A stretch of DNA of 57,440 nt, taken from the NCBI GenBank assembly GCA_036563895.1, contig DATCLN010000180.1:1-57440 (forward strand), given 5' to 3'. Each line of letters opens with the position of its first letter. The first letter of the stretch is position 1. The notes below the pieces were generated by a model. That model was not told the DNA's origin. It did not search any database and worked only from the letters and a program-made list of their open reading frames with translations. This document shows positions 8,949 through 17,593 of this stretch, one piece after another. Origin of the DNA: ZCTH02-B3 sp036563895. Its GTDB lineage: Bacteria > Bacillota > Bacilli > Paenibacillales > Paenibacillaceae. Both the position numbers and the translations under genes were made by a program.

Positions 8949-8978
8949 ATTCTAGTGGCACCCCTAAAAACATGTCAA
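8949..8978 (-). promoter_or_regulatory. Promoter of the purine permease gene, with cre-like site in the leader
   Basis: Minus strand TTGACA (8973-8978), 18-bp spacer, TAGAAT (8949-8954). The leader is about 80 bases long. Near 8917-8932 it contains TGAAAGCGTTTTACA, which resembles a CcpA cre site but has one extra base, so I do not call it firmly. No purine riboswitch core is visible. Confidence 0.7.
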
Positions 8979-9069
8979 CGGAAATTTTCGACGGCGAACG
9001 CCAAGCGGGACACGGCCGCTTCTGCCCGGCCGGTCCCGCCCGGTCAATTCCGCCCGTCACTCTCGCCCG

Positions 9070-10611
9070 TTACTCCCACTCGATGGTGGCCGGGGGTTTC
9101 GAGGTGATGTCGTACACGACCCGGTTTACGCCCGGCACTTCGTTCACGATGCGGTTCGAAATGCGTTCCAGCACGTCGTACGGAATGCGCGCCCAGTCGG
9201 CGGTCATCCCGTCGATGGAGGTGACGGCGCGGACGGCGACCGTATGGGCGTAGGTGCGGCCGTCCCCCATGACGCCCACGCTCCGGATGTCGGGCAGGGC
9301 CGTGAAATACTGCCAGATCTCCCGCTGCAGGCCCGCCCTGGCGATCTCCTCGCGGAGAATGGCGTCGGATTCGCGCACGATGGCCAGTTTTTCCTCCGTG
9401 ACCTCGCCGAGCACGCGGACGGCCAGCCCCGGTCCCGGGAACGGCTGGCGCCAGACGATTTCCCCGGGCAGGCCGAGTTCCTCGCCGACCTTTCGGACCT
9501 CGTCCTTGAACAGCATGCGCAGCGGTTCCAGCAGTTTGAACTTCATCTTTTCCGGCAAACCGCCCACGTTGTGGTGCGATTTGATGGTCTGCGCCGTGGC
9601 CGTGCCGCTTTCGATGACGTCGGTGTACAGGGTGCCCTGCGCCAGGAAGGCGAAATCCGCAAACTTCGCCGATTCTTCCTCGAAAACCCGGATGAACTCC
9701 TCGCCGATGATTTTCCGCTTGCACTCCGGGTCGGTGACCCCTTTCAATTTGCCCAAAAACCTTTCGCCCGCATCGATCCGCACCACGTTCATGTCGAACC
9801 GGCCGGCGAAGGTGGCCATGACGCTGTCCGCTTCGCCCTTGCGGAGCAGCCCGTGGTCGATGAACATGCAGGTCAGGCGGTCGCCGATGGCCCGGTGAAC
9901 AAGGACGGCAACGACGGAAGAGTCGACGCCTCCGGAGAGGGCGCACAGCACCTTCTGGCCGGCGGTCGTTTCACGGATCTCCCGCACCGCTTCGTCGATG
10001 AACGACGCCATCGTCCAGTCGCCCCGGCAGCCGCAGACGCGGTAAAGGAAATTGCGGAGCATCTCGTTGCCGTAAACCGTGTTGCGGACTTCCGGATGGA
10101 ACTGCACCCCGTAGAAACGCCGGACGGGATCGCTCATGGCCGCGGCCGGCGCGTGGGCCGTGCTCGCCGTGACGGCAAATCCCGGCGGCAGGGAGGCGAC
10201 GCGGTCGCCGTGGCTCATCCACACGGTCTGCACCCGGTCAAGGCCATGCACCAGGTCGCAATCCGCGGTAAATTCGATGTCGGCTCTGCCGTACTCCCGC
10301 TTGTCCGACGGCTCGACGCTTCCCCCCAGCTGGTGCGCCATGAGCTGCATGCCGTAGCAGATGCCGAGGATCGGCACGCCCAGCTCGTATACCCGCGGAT
10401 CGGGCATCGGCGCGCCTTCCGCGTAGACGCTGGCGGGTCCGCCGGAGAAGACGATGCCCTTCGGAGGGTTCTCGCGCAGCCGCTCCACGGACACGTTGTA
10501 CGGCAAAAGCTCGCTGTAAACGCCCAGGTCGCGGATGCGCCGGGCGATGAGCTGGTTGTACTGTCCGCCGAAATCCAGCACGGCGATCCATTCGTGGTGC
10601 GATCGTTCCAA
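9070..10611 (-). CDS. guaA: GMP synthase (glutamine-hydrolysing) GuaA
   Basis: Makes GMP from XMP, ATP and glutamine. With the TTG start at 10611 the protein is 513 residues, the B. subtilis length. It has an N-terminal class I amidotransferase domain (nucleophile Cys85 in LGICYGM, HPE near 173) and an ATP pyrophosphatase domain with the PP-loop SGGVDSS, then the dimerisation domain ending in TSKPPATIEWE. I prefer TTG 10611 because GGGAGGG lies 10 bases upstream and the promoter at 10681-10710 rules out the ATG at 10722; ATG 10671 would be almost leaderless. Confidence 0.96.
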   Translation of the reverse strand: MERSHHEWIAVLDFGGQYNQLIARRIRDLGVYSELLPYNVSVERLRENPPKGIVFSGGPASVYAEGAPMPDPRVYELGVPILGICYGMQLMAHQLGGSVEPSDKREYGRADIEFTADCDLVHGLDRVQTVWMSHGDRVASLPPGFAVTASTAHAPAAAMSDPVRRFYGVQFHPEVRNTVYGNEMLRNFLYRVCGCRGDWTMASFIDEAVREIRETTAGQKVLCALSGGVDSSVVAVLVHRAIGDRLTCMFIDHGLLRKGEADSVMATFAGRFDMNVVRIDAGERFLGKLKGVTDPECKRKIIGEEFIRVFEEESAKFADFAFLAQGTLYTDVIESGTATAQTIKSHHNVGGLPEKMKFKLLEPLRMLFKDEVRKVGEELGLPGEIVWRQPFPGPGLAVRVLGEVTEEKLAIVRESDAILREEIARAGLQREIWQYFTALPDIRSVGVMGDGRTYAHTVAVRAVTSIDGMTADWARIPYDVLERISNRIVNEVPGVNRVVYDITSKPPATIEWE

Positions 10612-10680
10612 GGAAACCGAACCCTCCCGGTCTCGTTGCCGTTTGTCTGCGAACCGCACGCTGCCGTTCATAACGAGGCT

Positions 10681-10710
10681 ATTATAGCTTCGCGGCATTT
10701 TCAGCGTCAA
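10681..10710 (-). promoter_or_regulatory. guaA promoter
   Basis: Minus strand TTGACG (10705-10710), 18-bp spacer, perfect TATAAT (10681-10686). It overlaps the divergent promoter of the SLH protein gene by a few bases, so the two may compete or share control. Confidence 0.75.
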
Positions 10711-10736
10711 CACGAACCGCATTTAAGCGCTATAAT
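10707..10736 (+). promoter_or_regulatory. Promoter of the SLH-domain protein gene
   Basis: TCAACA (10707-10712), 18-bp spacer, perfect TATAAT (10731-10736) on the plus strand, 50 bases before the start codon. Its -35 overlaps the guaA -35. Confidence 0.6.
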
Positions 10737-10787
10737 AACGAATTTGGGGAAAGCACAATCCTTCGCCACGATACAAGAGGTGACACC

Positions 10788-12317
10788 ATGAGACACATCA
10801 GGATCTGCCTGCTTTCGCTTCTTGTTGCATGCCTCGCGTTGGGCGGGCTGCATCCGGCAAACGGATGGCTTTCGAATCGGGCCCATGCGGAGGGCGCCGT
10901 GTTCCCCGACACGGAAACGCACTGGGCCAAAACCACCATTCGATGGGCGCTGGAGAAAGGCTTCGTGACCGGCTATTCGGACGGATTGTTCCGCCCGGAT
11001 CAACCCGTGACCGAAGCGGAGTTCCTGGCCATGCTGATCCGCGCGTTCGAGCCGGAAACGGCCCGCGGTTCGGACGGGAACCCGGCCGGCGGGAACTGGG
11101 CCGATGCATATTATGAACTTTCCCGGAAGTTGAATTATCCCGTTCACGGAGACGACCCGGACAGCCGGAGCAAATTCATCAGCCGGCGGCAGGTGGCCGA
11201 GCTGATCGCCGCCTCCCAGGGTTTCCACTATGAAGGAAACGACGCTGTGCGCTACATACTGGCCCGCAAATTGGCCAACGGCAAAGACCGCAACGTGCTG
11301 TCCATCGAAAATTTCGACCCCGACGCCTATCTTACCAGGGCGGAAGCCCTGCAATTCATCAAGAATCTGGCGGACACGGGAGCCGGGAAGCTGAAAGCCC
11401 GGCCGGAAGAACCGTCCCCCGCCGGTCTGCTTCCCGACATTCCGCTCGAGGGCGGAAGCCCGTACATCACCGTGGCGGAATTTGTCCGGGACGCGGTCGT
11501 TGCGCTTTACGGCCATCCGCCTTTGGAGGACCTGAGGGACGTGTCCCACTGGGCCGATCCCTACTACGATTACGCCGAATCCAAAGGCGCCGGGGACGTG
11601 GATTATCCCTACTCTTACTCCGTCAGCAACCGGGACCGCCAACTGGTGCGCGGGGGTGCGGCCAGAATCCTGGCGCGGATGATGGGCGAATTCATTGACG
11701 TTTACCAAACAGATAAAGCGGTCCAATTTCTGTACAAAACCGGCATTTCCTGCGGAGTTTATACCGACAGGGGCGATTACTTCGCCAACTTCGACCCGAC
11801 CGGAAGGCTGACAAGGTCGCAGGCCGCCGACATGATCGACCGGGCCAGACGCGTCGCCCAGGGCGAAACGCTGCCGGTTTGCAAGGGGAATTTTCAGGAA
11901 AAGCTGACTTCCCGCATCAAGGACGTGGTCCGGAAGCTGAACCGAAATTATGAGGTTGAATTTTTCAACGGATACACCGCGGGGATCGGCCGCAACGGCA
12001 GATACACCGTGTTCTACAATTACGAGGAATATCCGAACATCTACAATCTGGATCGCTGGAAAATCGAAGTGATCACCCGGCCGGAGGAAACCTTCGGCGA
12101 CATCCCGCTTGTCCAGCGGTTGCTCAAGGACGTGGGCGGAGTGGATCTGCCCGACGACGAATTACGGGCCATCCTGAACGATGTGTTTGTCAGGAAAAAG
12201 GACGTGGATGTTTTCAAGGAAAACCTTACGTTCACGGCAGGCAGAATCGAAATGCTGGGCCAGACGAACTTCTGGATTGAATGGAGCCATGTGCCCGGCG
12301 ATCACGTGGAAAGGTAA
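10788..12317 (+). CDS. Secreted S-layer-homology (SLH) domain protein with uncharacterised C-terminal domain
   Basis: 509 residues. A signal peptide covers about residues 1-35 (RHIRICLLSLLVACLALGG core, cut after AHA). A clear SLH repeat follows (VFPDTETHWAKTTIRWALEKG, then GYSDGLFRPDQPVTEAEF). Further degenerate SLH-like repeats occur around 105-160 and 235-350 (ISRRQVAELIAASQG; LTRSQAADMIDRARR). SLH domains normally bind pyruvylated wall polymer, so the protein should be on the cell surface. Residues about 365-509 hold an unrecognised Tyr/Asn-rich domain. Ribosome site AAGAGGTGACACC. No operon partner: guaA is divergent and the next gene is convergent. Confidence 0.85.
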   Translation: MRHIRICLLSLLVACLALGGLHPANGWLSNRAHAEGAVFPDTETHWAKTTIRWALEKGFVTGYSDGLFRPDQPVTEAEFLAMLIRAFEPETARGSDGNPAGGNWADAYYELSRKLNYPVHGDDPDSRSKFISRRQVAELIAASQGFHYEGNDAVRYILARKLANGKDRNVLSIENFDPDAYLTRAEALQFIKNLADTGAGKLKARPEEPSPAGLLPDIPLEGGSPYITVAEFVRDAVVALYGHPPLEDLRDVSHWADPYYDYAESKGAGDVDYPYSYSVSNRDRQLVRGGAARILARMMGEFIDVYQTDKAVQFLYKTGISCGVYTDRGDYFANFDPTGRLTRSQAADMIDRARRVAQGETLPVCKGNFQEKLTSRIKDVVRKLNRNYEVEFFNGYTAGIGRNGRYTVFYNYEEYPNIYNLDRWKIEVITRPEETFGDIPLVQRLLKDVGGVDLPDDELRAILNDVFVRKKDVDVFKENLTFTAGRIEMLGQTNFWIEWSHVPGDHVER

Positions 12318-12453
12318 CAGGATCCTTCGTCACCAACGCGTTCAGCCGCTTGGCCGGCGGCGGGAAGGGCAAGACCCGCGGACGGATGCCCGGTCGCGCA
12401 TCCGGGCGGCATGCGCCTTCCCGCGGCCGCGCAAGCGGCCCCGCTCCCGCGCC

Positions 12454-12606
12454 GGAGGCACGGTCCTGCGCGACGAAAACACAGGTCTTCCGCTCCGGGG
12501 GCTCAGCCCCTGTGCAGACGGAAGTTCAGGCCTCCGAGCCAGGAGCTCAGCCTCCCGCCCGGGAGCGCAGGCCTTCACGCCGGGGGGGCTCAGCTCCCCG
12601 CGCCGG
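12454..12606. repeat. 44-bp imperfect tandem repeat after the SLH gene, entering the 3' end of bcp
   Basis: Three cores of the form GGNGCTCAGCYCC start at 12497, 12541 and 12585, exactly 44 bases apart. A more diverged unit begins near 12454. The last unit covers the stop and final codons of the thiol peroxidase gene, whose Gly/Ala/Ser-rich tail it encodes. The rest of the 12318-12589 gap shows GC-rich inverted pieces but no recognisable gene and no T-tailed terminator. Confidence 0.7.
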
Positions 12607-13072
12607 AAGCGCCGGCCACGGCGGCCAGGACCTCCTCGATGTGCCCCTTCACCTGAACGCCCCGCCATTCCCGCAGCAGCGTGCCGTCCTCGCCGATCAG
12701 GAACGTGGAGCGCTCGATGCCCATGAACGTTTTGCCGTACATGCTTTTTTCCTTCCAGACGCCGTACATTTCGCATACCTTGTGGTCCGGGTCGGACAAA
12801 AGCGGAAACGGCAGATCGTACTTGGCCGCAAACTTCGCGTGGGACTCCGCCGGGTCGGCGCTGACGCCCAGCACCACCGCGTTCAGCCGCCTGAACTCCT
12901 CCCAGGCGTCGCGGAACGCGCACGCCTGCTCGGTGCAGCCCGGCGTCATGTCGCGGGGATAGAAGTACAGCACCACTTTCCTGCCGCGGAAATCGCTGAG
13001 GCGGATCTTTTTCCCGTCGCCCGACTCCAGCTCGAAATCCGGCGCAGGCTGCCCAACGGCGGGAACGGTCAT
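12590..13072 (-). CDS. bcp: Thioredoxin-dependent thiol peroxidase, Bcp/PrxQ type
   Basis: Peroxiredoxin reducing hydroperoxides with thioredoxin as the electron donor, cytoplasmic. 160 residues. Has LYFYPRDMTPGCTEQACAF, where the first Cys is the peroxidatic one and the second, five residues later, the resolving Cys of the PrxQ subclass. Also GVSADPAESHAKFAAKY and RSTFLIGEDG. Start ATG 13072 behind GAAGGGA. The last residues (AGASGAGS) come from the 44-bp repeat. Confidence 0.93.
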   Translation of the reverse strand: MTVPAVGQPAPDFELESGDGKKIRLSDFRGRKVVLYFYPRDMTPGCTEQACAFRDAWEEFRRLNAVVLGVSADPAESHAKFAAKYDLPFPLLSDPDHKVCEMYGVWKEKSMYGKTFMGIERSTFLIGEDGTLLREWRGVQVKGHIEEVLAAVAGASGAGS

Positions 13073-13182
13073 CGCAATCCCTTCTTTCTTTCCTTGATTC
13101 TTCCATCATTCTATCTGAAAAACGCCCGCCTTACACCATACCCGAATAAACGCCGCCGCCCGGCTCCCCAACACGCCTCCGT

Positions 13183-13989
13183 TCACGACCCGGCTCCCCG
13201 GTAGCGCCGCACCCCGAGGTTCCAGATCCGCAAGCCGACAAACATGACCACCGCGCCGACCACCGGCGTCAGCCAGGCCATCGCAAAATTCTGGTGCCGC
13301 TCGAGGAAAAACGACGCCGGATACACCCCGACGAAGGCGAACGGAAGCACCCACGTCAGGAAAAAGCGAATGGTGCGGTTGTAGATTTCGATGGGATACC
13401 GTCCGTAGTTCTGGATGTTCCAGATGAGCGGCGTGATCCCGGTGGGGGAATCGGTGAAAAACGACACGGCGGACAGCGCAGCATAAATGCCCGCGTAGAC
13501 CATCACCGATCCGAGCACCATCACGATCAGCACCAAAGGATCATACCAATCCACCGGCAGCCCCAGGGACGCCCAGGCAGACGCCATGATGATGAACCCG
13601 ACCAGGGAACCGACCAGCTGGGGAGGGTCCACGTTTTCCAGCATGACCTGGATCAGGGAACCGGCCGGCCGGGTGAGCACCCGGTCCATTTCGCCCTTGA
13701 CGATGTACCGTTCGCTGAAATCCCACAGGCTGAAAAAGCAGGAGAAAATGCCGTAGGGAATCATGAAATAGCCGTACACGAACACGACCTCCGCCTCGCT
13801 CCAGTCCCCCAGCGCCGCCGTGTGGCGGAACACGACGAAGATGAAGATCAGGTTCGCCGCGTTGAACATGAGGTCGGACAAGACTTCCACCCAGAAGTCG
13901 GCGCGGTAGGTCATTTTCGTTTTCAGATAGTTGGCCAGATACTCCCGGAACAGCGACAGGGAAAAAAGCAGTTTGTCCGTCACCGCCAC
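13183..13989 (-). CDS. ABC-2 type transporter permease (third gene of first export operon)
   Basis: 268 residues with about six hydrophobic segments and a middle GEMDRVLTRPAGSLIQV loop typical of the two-permease ABC-2 family found next to NatA-like ATPases. It starts with GTG directly after the stop of the preceding permease gene. Substrate unknown; the family exports lipids, antibiotics or wall components. It is similar in layout and length to the permease at 51772-52584 (both share the ...VLPFAFVGVYPAS / VIPIGFISFYPAS region), so the two operons are paralogous. Confidence 0.85.
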   Translation of the reverse strand: MAVTDKLLFSLSLFREYLANYLKTKMTYRADFWVEVLSDLMFNAANLIFIFVVFRHTAALGDWSEAEVVFVYGYFMIPYGIFSCFFSLWDFSERYIVKGEMDRVLTRPAGSLIQVMLENVDPPQLVGSLVGFIIMASAWASLGLPVDWYDPLVLIVMVLGSVMVYAGIYAALSAVSFFTDSPTGITPLIWNIQNYGRYPIEIYNRTIRFFLTWVLPFAFVGVYPASFFLERHQNFAMAWLTPVVGAVVMFVGLRIWNLGVRRYRGAGS

Positions 13990-14784
13990 TCATCCCCCCT
14001 GCACGAACATCCGCCGCCGCGCCACCCGCCACATCAGCAGGATCGGCAGGATCAGCGCGACGCTCCAGACGGCCTGCACGCCGATGGCGTAGCCGATCTC
14101 GGGGCCGTTCAGCGTGCCCGTGAACACGGAGCCCGGCAGGTACGCGATGGCCTGGAACGGCAGCCATTCCAGCACGGTCCGCGCCCATCCCGGGAAAAAG
14201 GAAATCGGCAGCACCACGCCGGAAAGCAGGTCCACCAGCACCCGTTTGAAGCGCATGACGCCGTCGTTGTTTTCCAGGAAAAACGCGCACATGCCCGTCA
14301 GCAGATTGATCTGCGAATTGATGAGAAAACTGAACCAGATCATGAGGAAAAAGACCAGCCACCGCCACGGCTCCGCCGGCAGCGACAAGGGGAACAGCAG
14401 CATGACCACGACGAGGCCCGGCAGCATGAACATGAGCAGCCGGAACAGCCCTTCCCCGAACCCCTGCATCAATTTCACCAGCAGGTAGGAATAGGGGCGG
14501 ACCATTTGGACGGCGACGCTGCCGTCCCGGATTTCGTTCGCGATCTCCCGGTCCAGGTTGTTGAAATAAAAAGAGCGGGCCATCCACGAAACCGCGACAT
14601 AGGTGGTGATCTGGGCGGCGGAAAAGCCGCCGAGCTGCGAGGCGTCCCCGTAGATCGCCTTCCAGAGGAAATAGTACACCCCGATGTTGAGGGCATACAC
14701 GACGATGCCGCTGTAGTAGTTGACCCGGTAGGCGAGCATGGTCAGAAAACGGATGCGGATGAATTCCAGATACGCGCTAGCCAC
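13990..14784 (-). CDS. ABC-2 type transporter permease (second gene of first export operon)
   Basis: 264 residues from a GTG start at 14784, which overlaps the ATPase stop by 8 bases and has GGAGG 9 bases upstream. Six hydrophobic segments; the loop REIANEIRDGSVAVQMVRPYSY and the GVVLPISFFPGWARTVLEWLPFQ stretch match the corresponding parts of the permease at 50970-51767 (SGSFVPIWFFPEPLQWISKFLPFQ). Forms a heteromeric channel with the next permease, by analogy with the family. Confidence 0.85.
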   Translation of the reverse strand: MASAYLEFIRIRFLTMLAYRVNYYSGIVVYALNIGVYYFLWKAIYGDASQLGGFSAAQITTYVAVSWMARSFYFNNLDREIANEIRDGSVAVQMVRPYSYLLVKLMQGFGEGLFRLLMFMLPGLVVVMLLFPLSLPAEPWRWLVFFLMIWFSFLINSQINLLTGMCAFFLENNDGVMRFKRVLVDLLSGVVLPISFFPGWARTVLEWLPFQAIAYLPGSVFTGTLNGPEIGYAIGVQAVWSVALILPILLMWRVARRRMFVQGG

Positions 14785-16009
14785 GGACCTGCGCCTCCGT
14801 CTGCCGCTCCTTGCGAGGCGCCTCTTCGCCGCCGTCCTCCGGCGCGGCGGGCGCCGGGGCGTCTTCCGCTGCCGCTTTGGCCGAACCCCGCGCATCCCCC
14901 GCCGTCACCGCGACCGAAACCGGCGTACCCTCCGCCGTCACCGACTGCGCATCCCCTGCTGCCGCTGCAACCGGGCTCGATGCATCCCCTGCCGTCCCCG
15001 CCGCCGGAACCGACGCGCTCCCCGACTGGTAGATGGCGCGGACGATCTCGTCCGTGCCCGTCTCCTGGAAGCTCATGTCGAGGATGGGCAGCGCGCCCAC
15101 GAGGCGGGTTAGCACGTCGGCCACGTGGATCTCGCGGGGCACCCACAGCCGGGCCGACTCCTCGTCCGCGGCGGTCCAGCGCACGGGCAGCCCTTCCGTC
15201 AGCGCGGCGAGCCCCGACGGCTCCACCGGCGCGGAGAAGCGGAACCGGATTTCCCGTCCCTTGCTCCAGCGCTCCTTCAGCTCTTCCAGGCTGCCGTCGT
15301 AAATGATCCGCCCGTCGTCCAGCATGATGACCCGGGAGCAGAGGGCTTCGATGTCCTGCAGGTCGTGGGTGGTGAGCAGAATCGTGGTGCCGTGCTCGCG
15401 GTTCAATTTTTTCAGAAACTCGCGGATTTGCGTCTTGACCACGATGTCAAGGCCGATGGTGGGCTCATCCAGAAACAGGATGGACGGATTGTGCAGCAGC
15501 GCCGCCGCCAGTTCGCACCGCATGCGCTGGCCGAGGCTGAGCTTGCGCACGGGGCGGTGCAGCAGATCCCCAAGCTGCAGCGTTTCCGTCAGCTCGTCCA
15601 GCCGCCGGCGGAAATCCGCCTCGCTGACCCGGTACACCTTGCGGAGCAGGCGGAACGATTCGATGACGCCGATGTCCCACCAAAGCTGGCTGCGCTGGCC
15701 GAACACGACGCCGATGTGCCGGACGAAGGTCTCGCGGTCGCGCCAGGGCACGTAGCCCGCCACCTCCACCCGCCCGGACGTCGGGACCAAAATGCCGGCC
15801 AGCATTTTGATGGTGGTCGATTTGCCCGCTCCGTTTTCCCCGATATAGCCGCAGATTTCCCCTTCCGGAATCCGGAAACTGATATCCCGGACCGCGACGA
15901 TTTCCGTGTACCGCCGAAGGAACAGATCCAGCAGCGCGCCCTTCAGGCTTTCGCGGTTCACGGGCACCCTGAACGTTTTGCGCAAGCGCTCGACTTCGAT
16001 GGCCGGCAT
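14777..16009 (-). CDS. ABC transporter ATPase of ABC-2 export operon, with Ala-rich C-terminal tail
   Basis: About 410 residues. Walker A GENGAGKSTT, Q-loop GVVFGQRSQLWWD, signature LSLGQRMR, Walker B ILFLDEPTIGLD, switch His in LLTTHDL. It drives the two permeases encoded just downstream. I chose ATG 16009 (GGAGG 5 bases upstream) over ATG 16036, which lies only a few bases after the expected transcription start. Residues from about 335 onward form a low-complexity Ala/Gly/Asp/Val tail with recurring AGDA, absent from the paralogue at 52595-53593. Confidence 0.9.
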   Translation of the reverse strand: MPAIEVERLRKTFRVPVNRESLKGALLDLFLRRYTEIVAVRDISFRIPEGEICGYIGENGAGKSTTIKMLAGILVPTSGRVEVAGYVPWRDRETFVRHIGVVFGQRSQLWWDIGVIESFRLLRKVYRVSEADFRRRLDELTETLQLGDLLHRPVRKLSLGQRMRCELAAALLHNPSILFLDEPTIGLDIVVKTQIREFLKKLNREHGTTILLTTHDLQDIEALCSRVIMLDDGRIIYDGSLEELKERWSKGREIRFRFSAPVEPSGLAALTEGLPVRWTAADEESARLWVPREIHVADVLTRLVGALPILDMSFQETGTDEIVRAIYQSGSASVPAAGTAGDASSPVAAAAGDAQSVTAEGTPVSVAVTAGDARGSAKAAAEDAPAPAAPEDGGEEAPRKERQTEAQVRG

Positions 16010-16048
16010 GTCATCCTCCGGAAATGGATTTTTCATTCTTCCGCGTTC

Positions 16049-16077
16049 ATCTTACAATTTACAATGGAATGTGACAA
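16049..16077 (-). promoter_or_regulatory. Promoter of the first ABC-2 operon
   Basis: Minus strand TTGTCA (16072-16077), 17-bp spacer, TAAGAT (16049-16054). Expected start of transcription near 16042, which supports ATG 16009 as the ATPase start. Confidence 0.6.
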
Positions 16078-16135
16078 GAAAAGCGAAACACTCCGGCGGC
16101 CGCCGCCTGGCGATCGCTGCTTGACGGGGGGATCT

Positions 16136-17473
16136 ATGTTGAACAAAATCACCAAACACGACGAATCCGAAAGGCTTTACCGGGAGGCGCTCCTGCACAT
16201 CGCCGGCGGCGTGAACAGCCCGTCCCGCTCCTTCAAGGCGGTGGGAGGAGGCGCCCCCGTGTTCATGCGGCGCGCGCAGGGCGCCTATTTCTGGGATGTG
16301 GACGGCAACCGCTACATCGACTACCTGGCCGCCTTCGGCCCGATCATCACCGGCCACGCCCATCCCCGCGTGACGGAAGCCATCGTGCGGGCGGCACAGA
16401 ACGGCACGCTGTACGGCACGCCCACCGAAGGGGAAATCGAGCTGGCCCGCCGCCTCAAGGAAGCGATCCCTTCGCTGGAAAAGGTGCGCTTCGTCAACTC
16501 CGGCACGGAAGCGGTGATGAGCGCCATCCGCGTCGCCCGCGCCGCCACCGGCCGCAGCAAGATCATCAAGTTCGCCGGTTGCTACCACGGCCACTCCGAC
16601 CTCGTGCTGGTCGCCGCGGGTTCCGGCCCGTCGACCCTCGGCGTTCCCGACAGCGCCGGCGTTCCGGCGAGCATCGCGCAGGAAGTGGTTACGGTCCCGT
16701 TCAACGACCTGGACGGGCTGCGGCTGGCCCTGGAGCGGTGGGGAGACGAGACGGCGGCGGTGCTGGTGGAGCCCATCGTCGGCAATTTCGGCATGGTCAT
16801 GCCGAAGCCCGGCTTTCTGGAAGGCCTTTGCCGAATGGCCCGCGACGCGGGCGCGCTGGTCATCTACGACGAGGTGATCACGGCGTTCCGCTTCCATTAC
16901 GGCGCGGCCCAGAATTACGCGGCGTTCCCCGACCATGCGGCCATCCGCCCGGACCTGACCGCCCTCGGCAAAATCATCGGCGGCGGCCTGCCCATCGGCG
17001 CCTACGGCGGCCGCGCCGAACTGATGGAGCTGGTGGCGCCCCTCGGCCCCGCCTATCAGGCCGGGACGATGGCCGGCAACCCGGCTTCCGTGGCCGCGGG
17101 GCTGGCTTGCCTCGAGGTGCTGCGCGAGCCCGGCGTCTACGAGCGGATGTCGTCCCTGGCCGCCCGCCTGACGGACGGGCTGGCGAAGTTCGCCGCGGAC
17201 AACGGCGTGCCGCTCACCATCAACCGGATCGGCGGTGCGTTTTCCACGCATTTCTGCAGCCATCCGGTCACCAACTACGCGGAGGCGCAGGATACGGACG
17301 GCGAGGCGTTCGCGCGGTTTTTCCGGCTCATGCTGGAGCGCGGCGTGTACATTGCGCCGTCCAGGTTCGAGGCGTGGTTTTTGACCGTGGCGCACACGGA
17401 GCAAGACATCGACGACACCCTCGCCGCCGCCGAAGAGGCGTTCCGCCTGCTTGGGCAAAGCAACAGGCAATAG
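16136..17473 (+). CDS. Glutamate-1-semialdehyde 2,1-aminomutase, GsaB/HemL2 type
   Basis: PLP enzyme that forms 5-aminolevulinate from glutamate-1-semialdehyde in haem synthesis. 445 residues. Features: GGVNSPSRSFKAVGGG, FVNSGTEAVMSAIR, GCYHGHSDLVLVAAGSGPSTLG, and the PLP Lys279 in ALGKIIGGGLPIGAYGG. The sequence is closest, from memory, to B. subtilis GsaB, the second copy outside the hemAXCDBL operon. Start ATG 16136 follows GGGGGGATCT. An open frame extends far upstream but only as an antisense shadow of the ABC ATPase. Confidence 0.93.
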   Translation: MLNKITKHDESERLYREALLHIAGGVNSPSRSFKAVGGGAPVFMRRAQGAYFWDVDGNRYIDYLAAFGPIITGHAHPRVTEAIVRAAQNGTLYGTPTEGEIELARRLKEAIPSLEKVRFVNSGTEAVMSAIRVARAATGRSKIIKFAGCYHGHSDLVLVAAGSGPSTLGVPDSAGVPASIAQEVVTVPFNDLDGLRLALERWGDETAAVLVEPIVGNFGMVMPKPGFLEGLCRMARDAGALVIYDEVITAFRFHYGAAQNYAAFPDHAAIRPDLTALGKIIGGGLPIGAYGGRAELMELVAPLGPAYQAGTMAGNPASVAAGLACLEVLREPGVYERMSSLAARLTDGLAKFAADNGVPLTINRIGGAFSTHFCSHPVTNYAEAQDTDGEAFARFFRLMLERGVYIAPSRFEAWFLTVAHTEQDIDDTLAAAEEAFRLLGQSNRQ

Positions 17474-17476
17474 CAC

Positions 17477-17532
17477 AAAATGCCATTGTTTTGGCTGCAA
17501 CCCCGTTTTTCAAGCCAAAACAATGGCATTTT
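17477..17532. terminator. Bidirectional terminator between hemL-type gene and inositol phosphatase gene
   Basis: A perfect 20-bp inverted repeat, arms 17477-17496 and 17513-17532, with a 16-base loop. A-run on the left and T-run on the right let it act on both convergent genes. It begins 3 bases after the hemL-type stop codon. Confidence 0.9.
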
Positions 17533-17593
17533 TGTCGCAATTGGCGATCCCGTTGCGCATCCGCCGCCGCTGCGGCCGCCGCGCGCCGGGCCC

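Noticed and set aside
8860..8972. Guanine riboswitch in the leader of the purine permease gene
   Set aside because: The conserved junction and loop sequences of the purine riboswitch were not found on the minus strand.
10640..10760. PurR boxes before guaA (CGAAC occurs at 10713-10717 and at 10651-10655)
   Set aside because: The copies are not in the inverted arrangement and their flanks do not fit the AT-rich part of the PurBox.
17477..17532. Perfect 20-bp inverted repeat as the end of a mobile element
   Set aside because: Position directly after the hemL-type stop, short loop and A/T flanks fit a bidirectional terminator; no transposase or target duplication.
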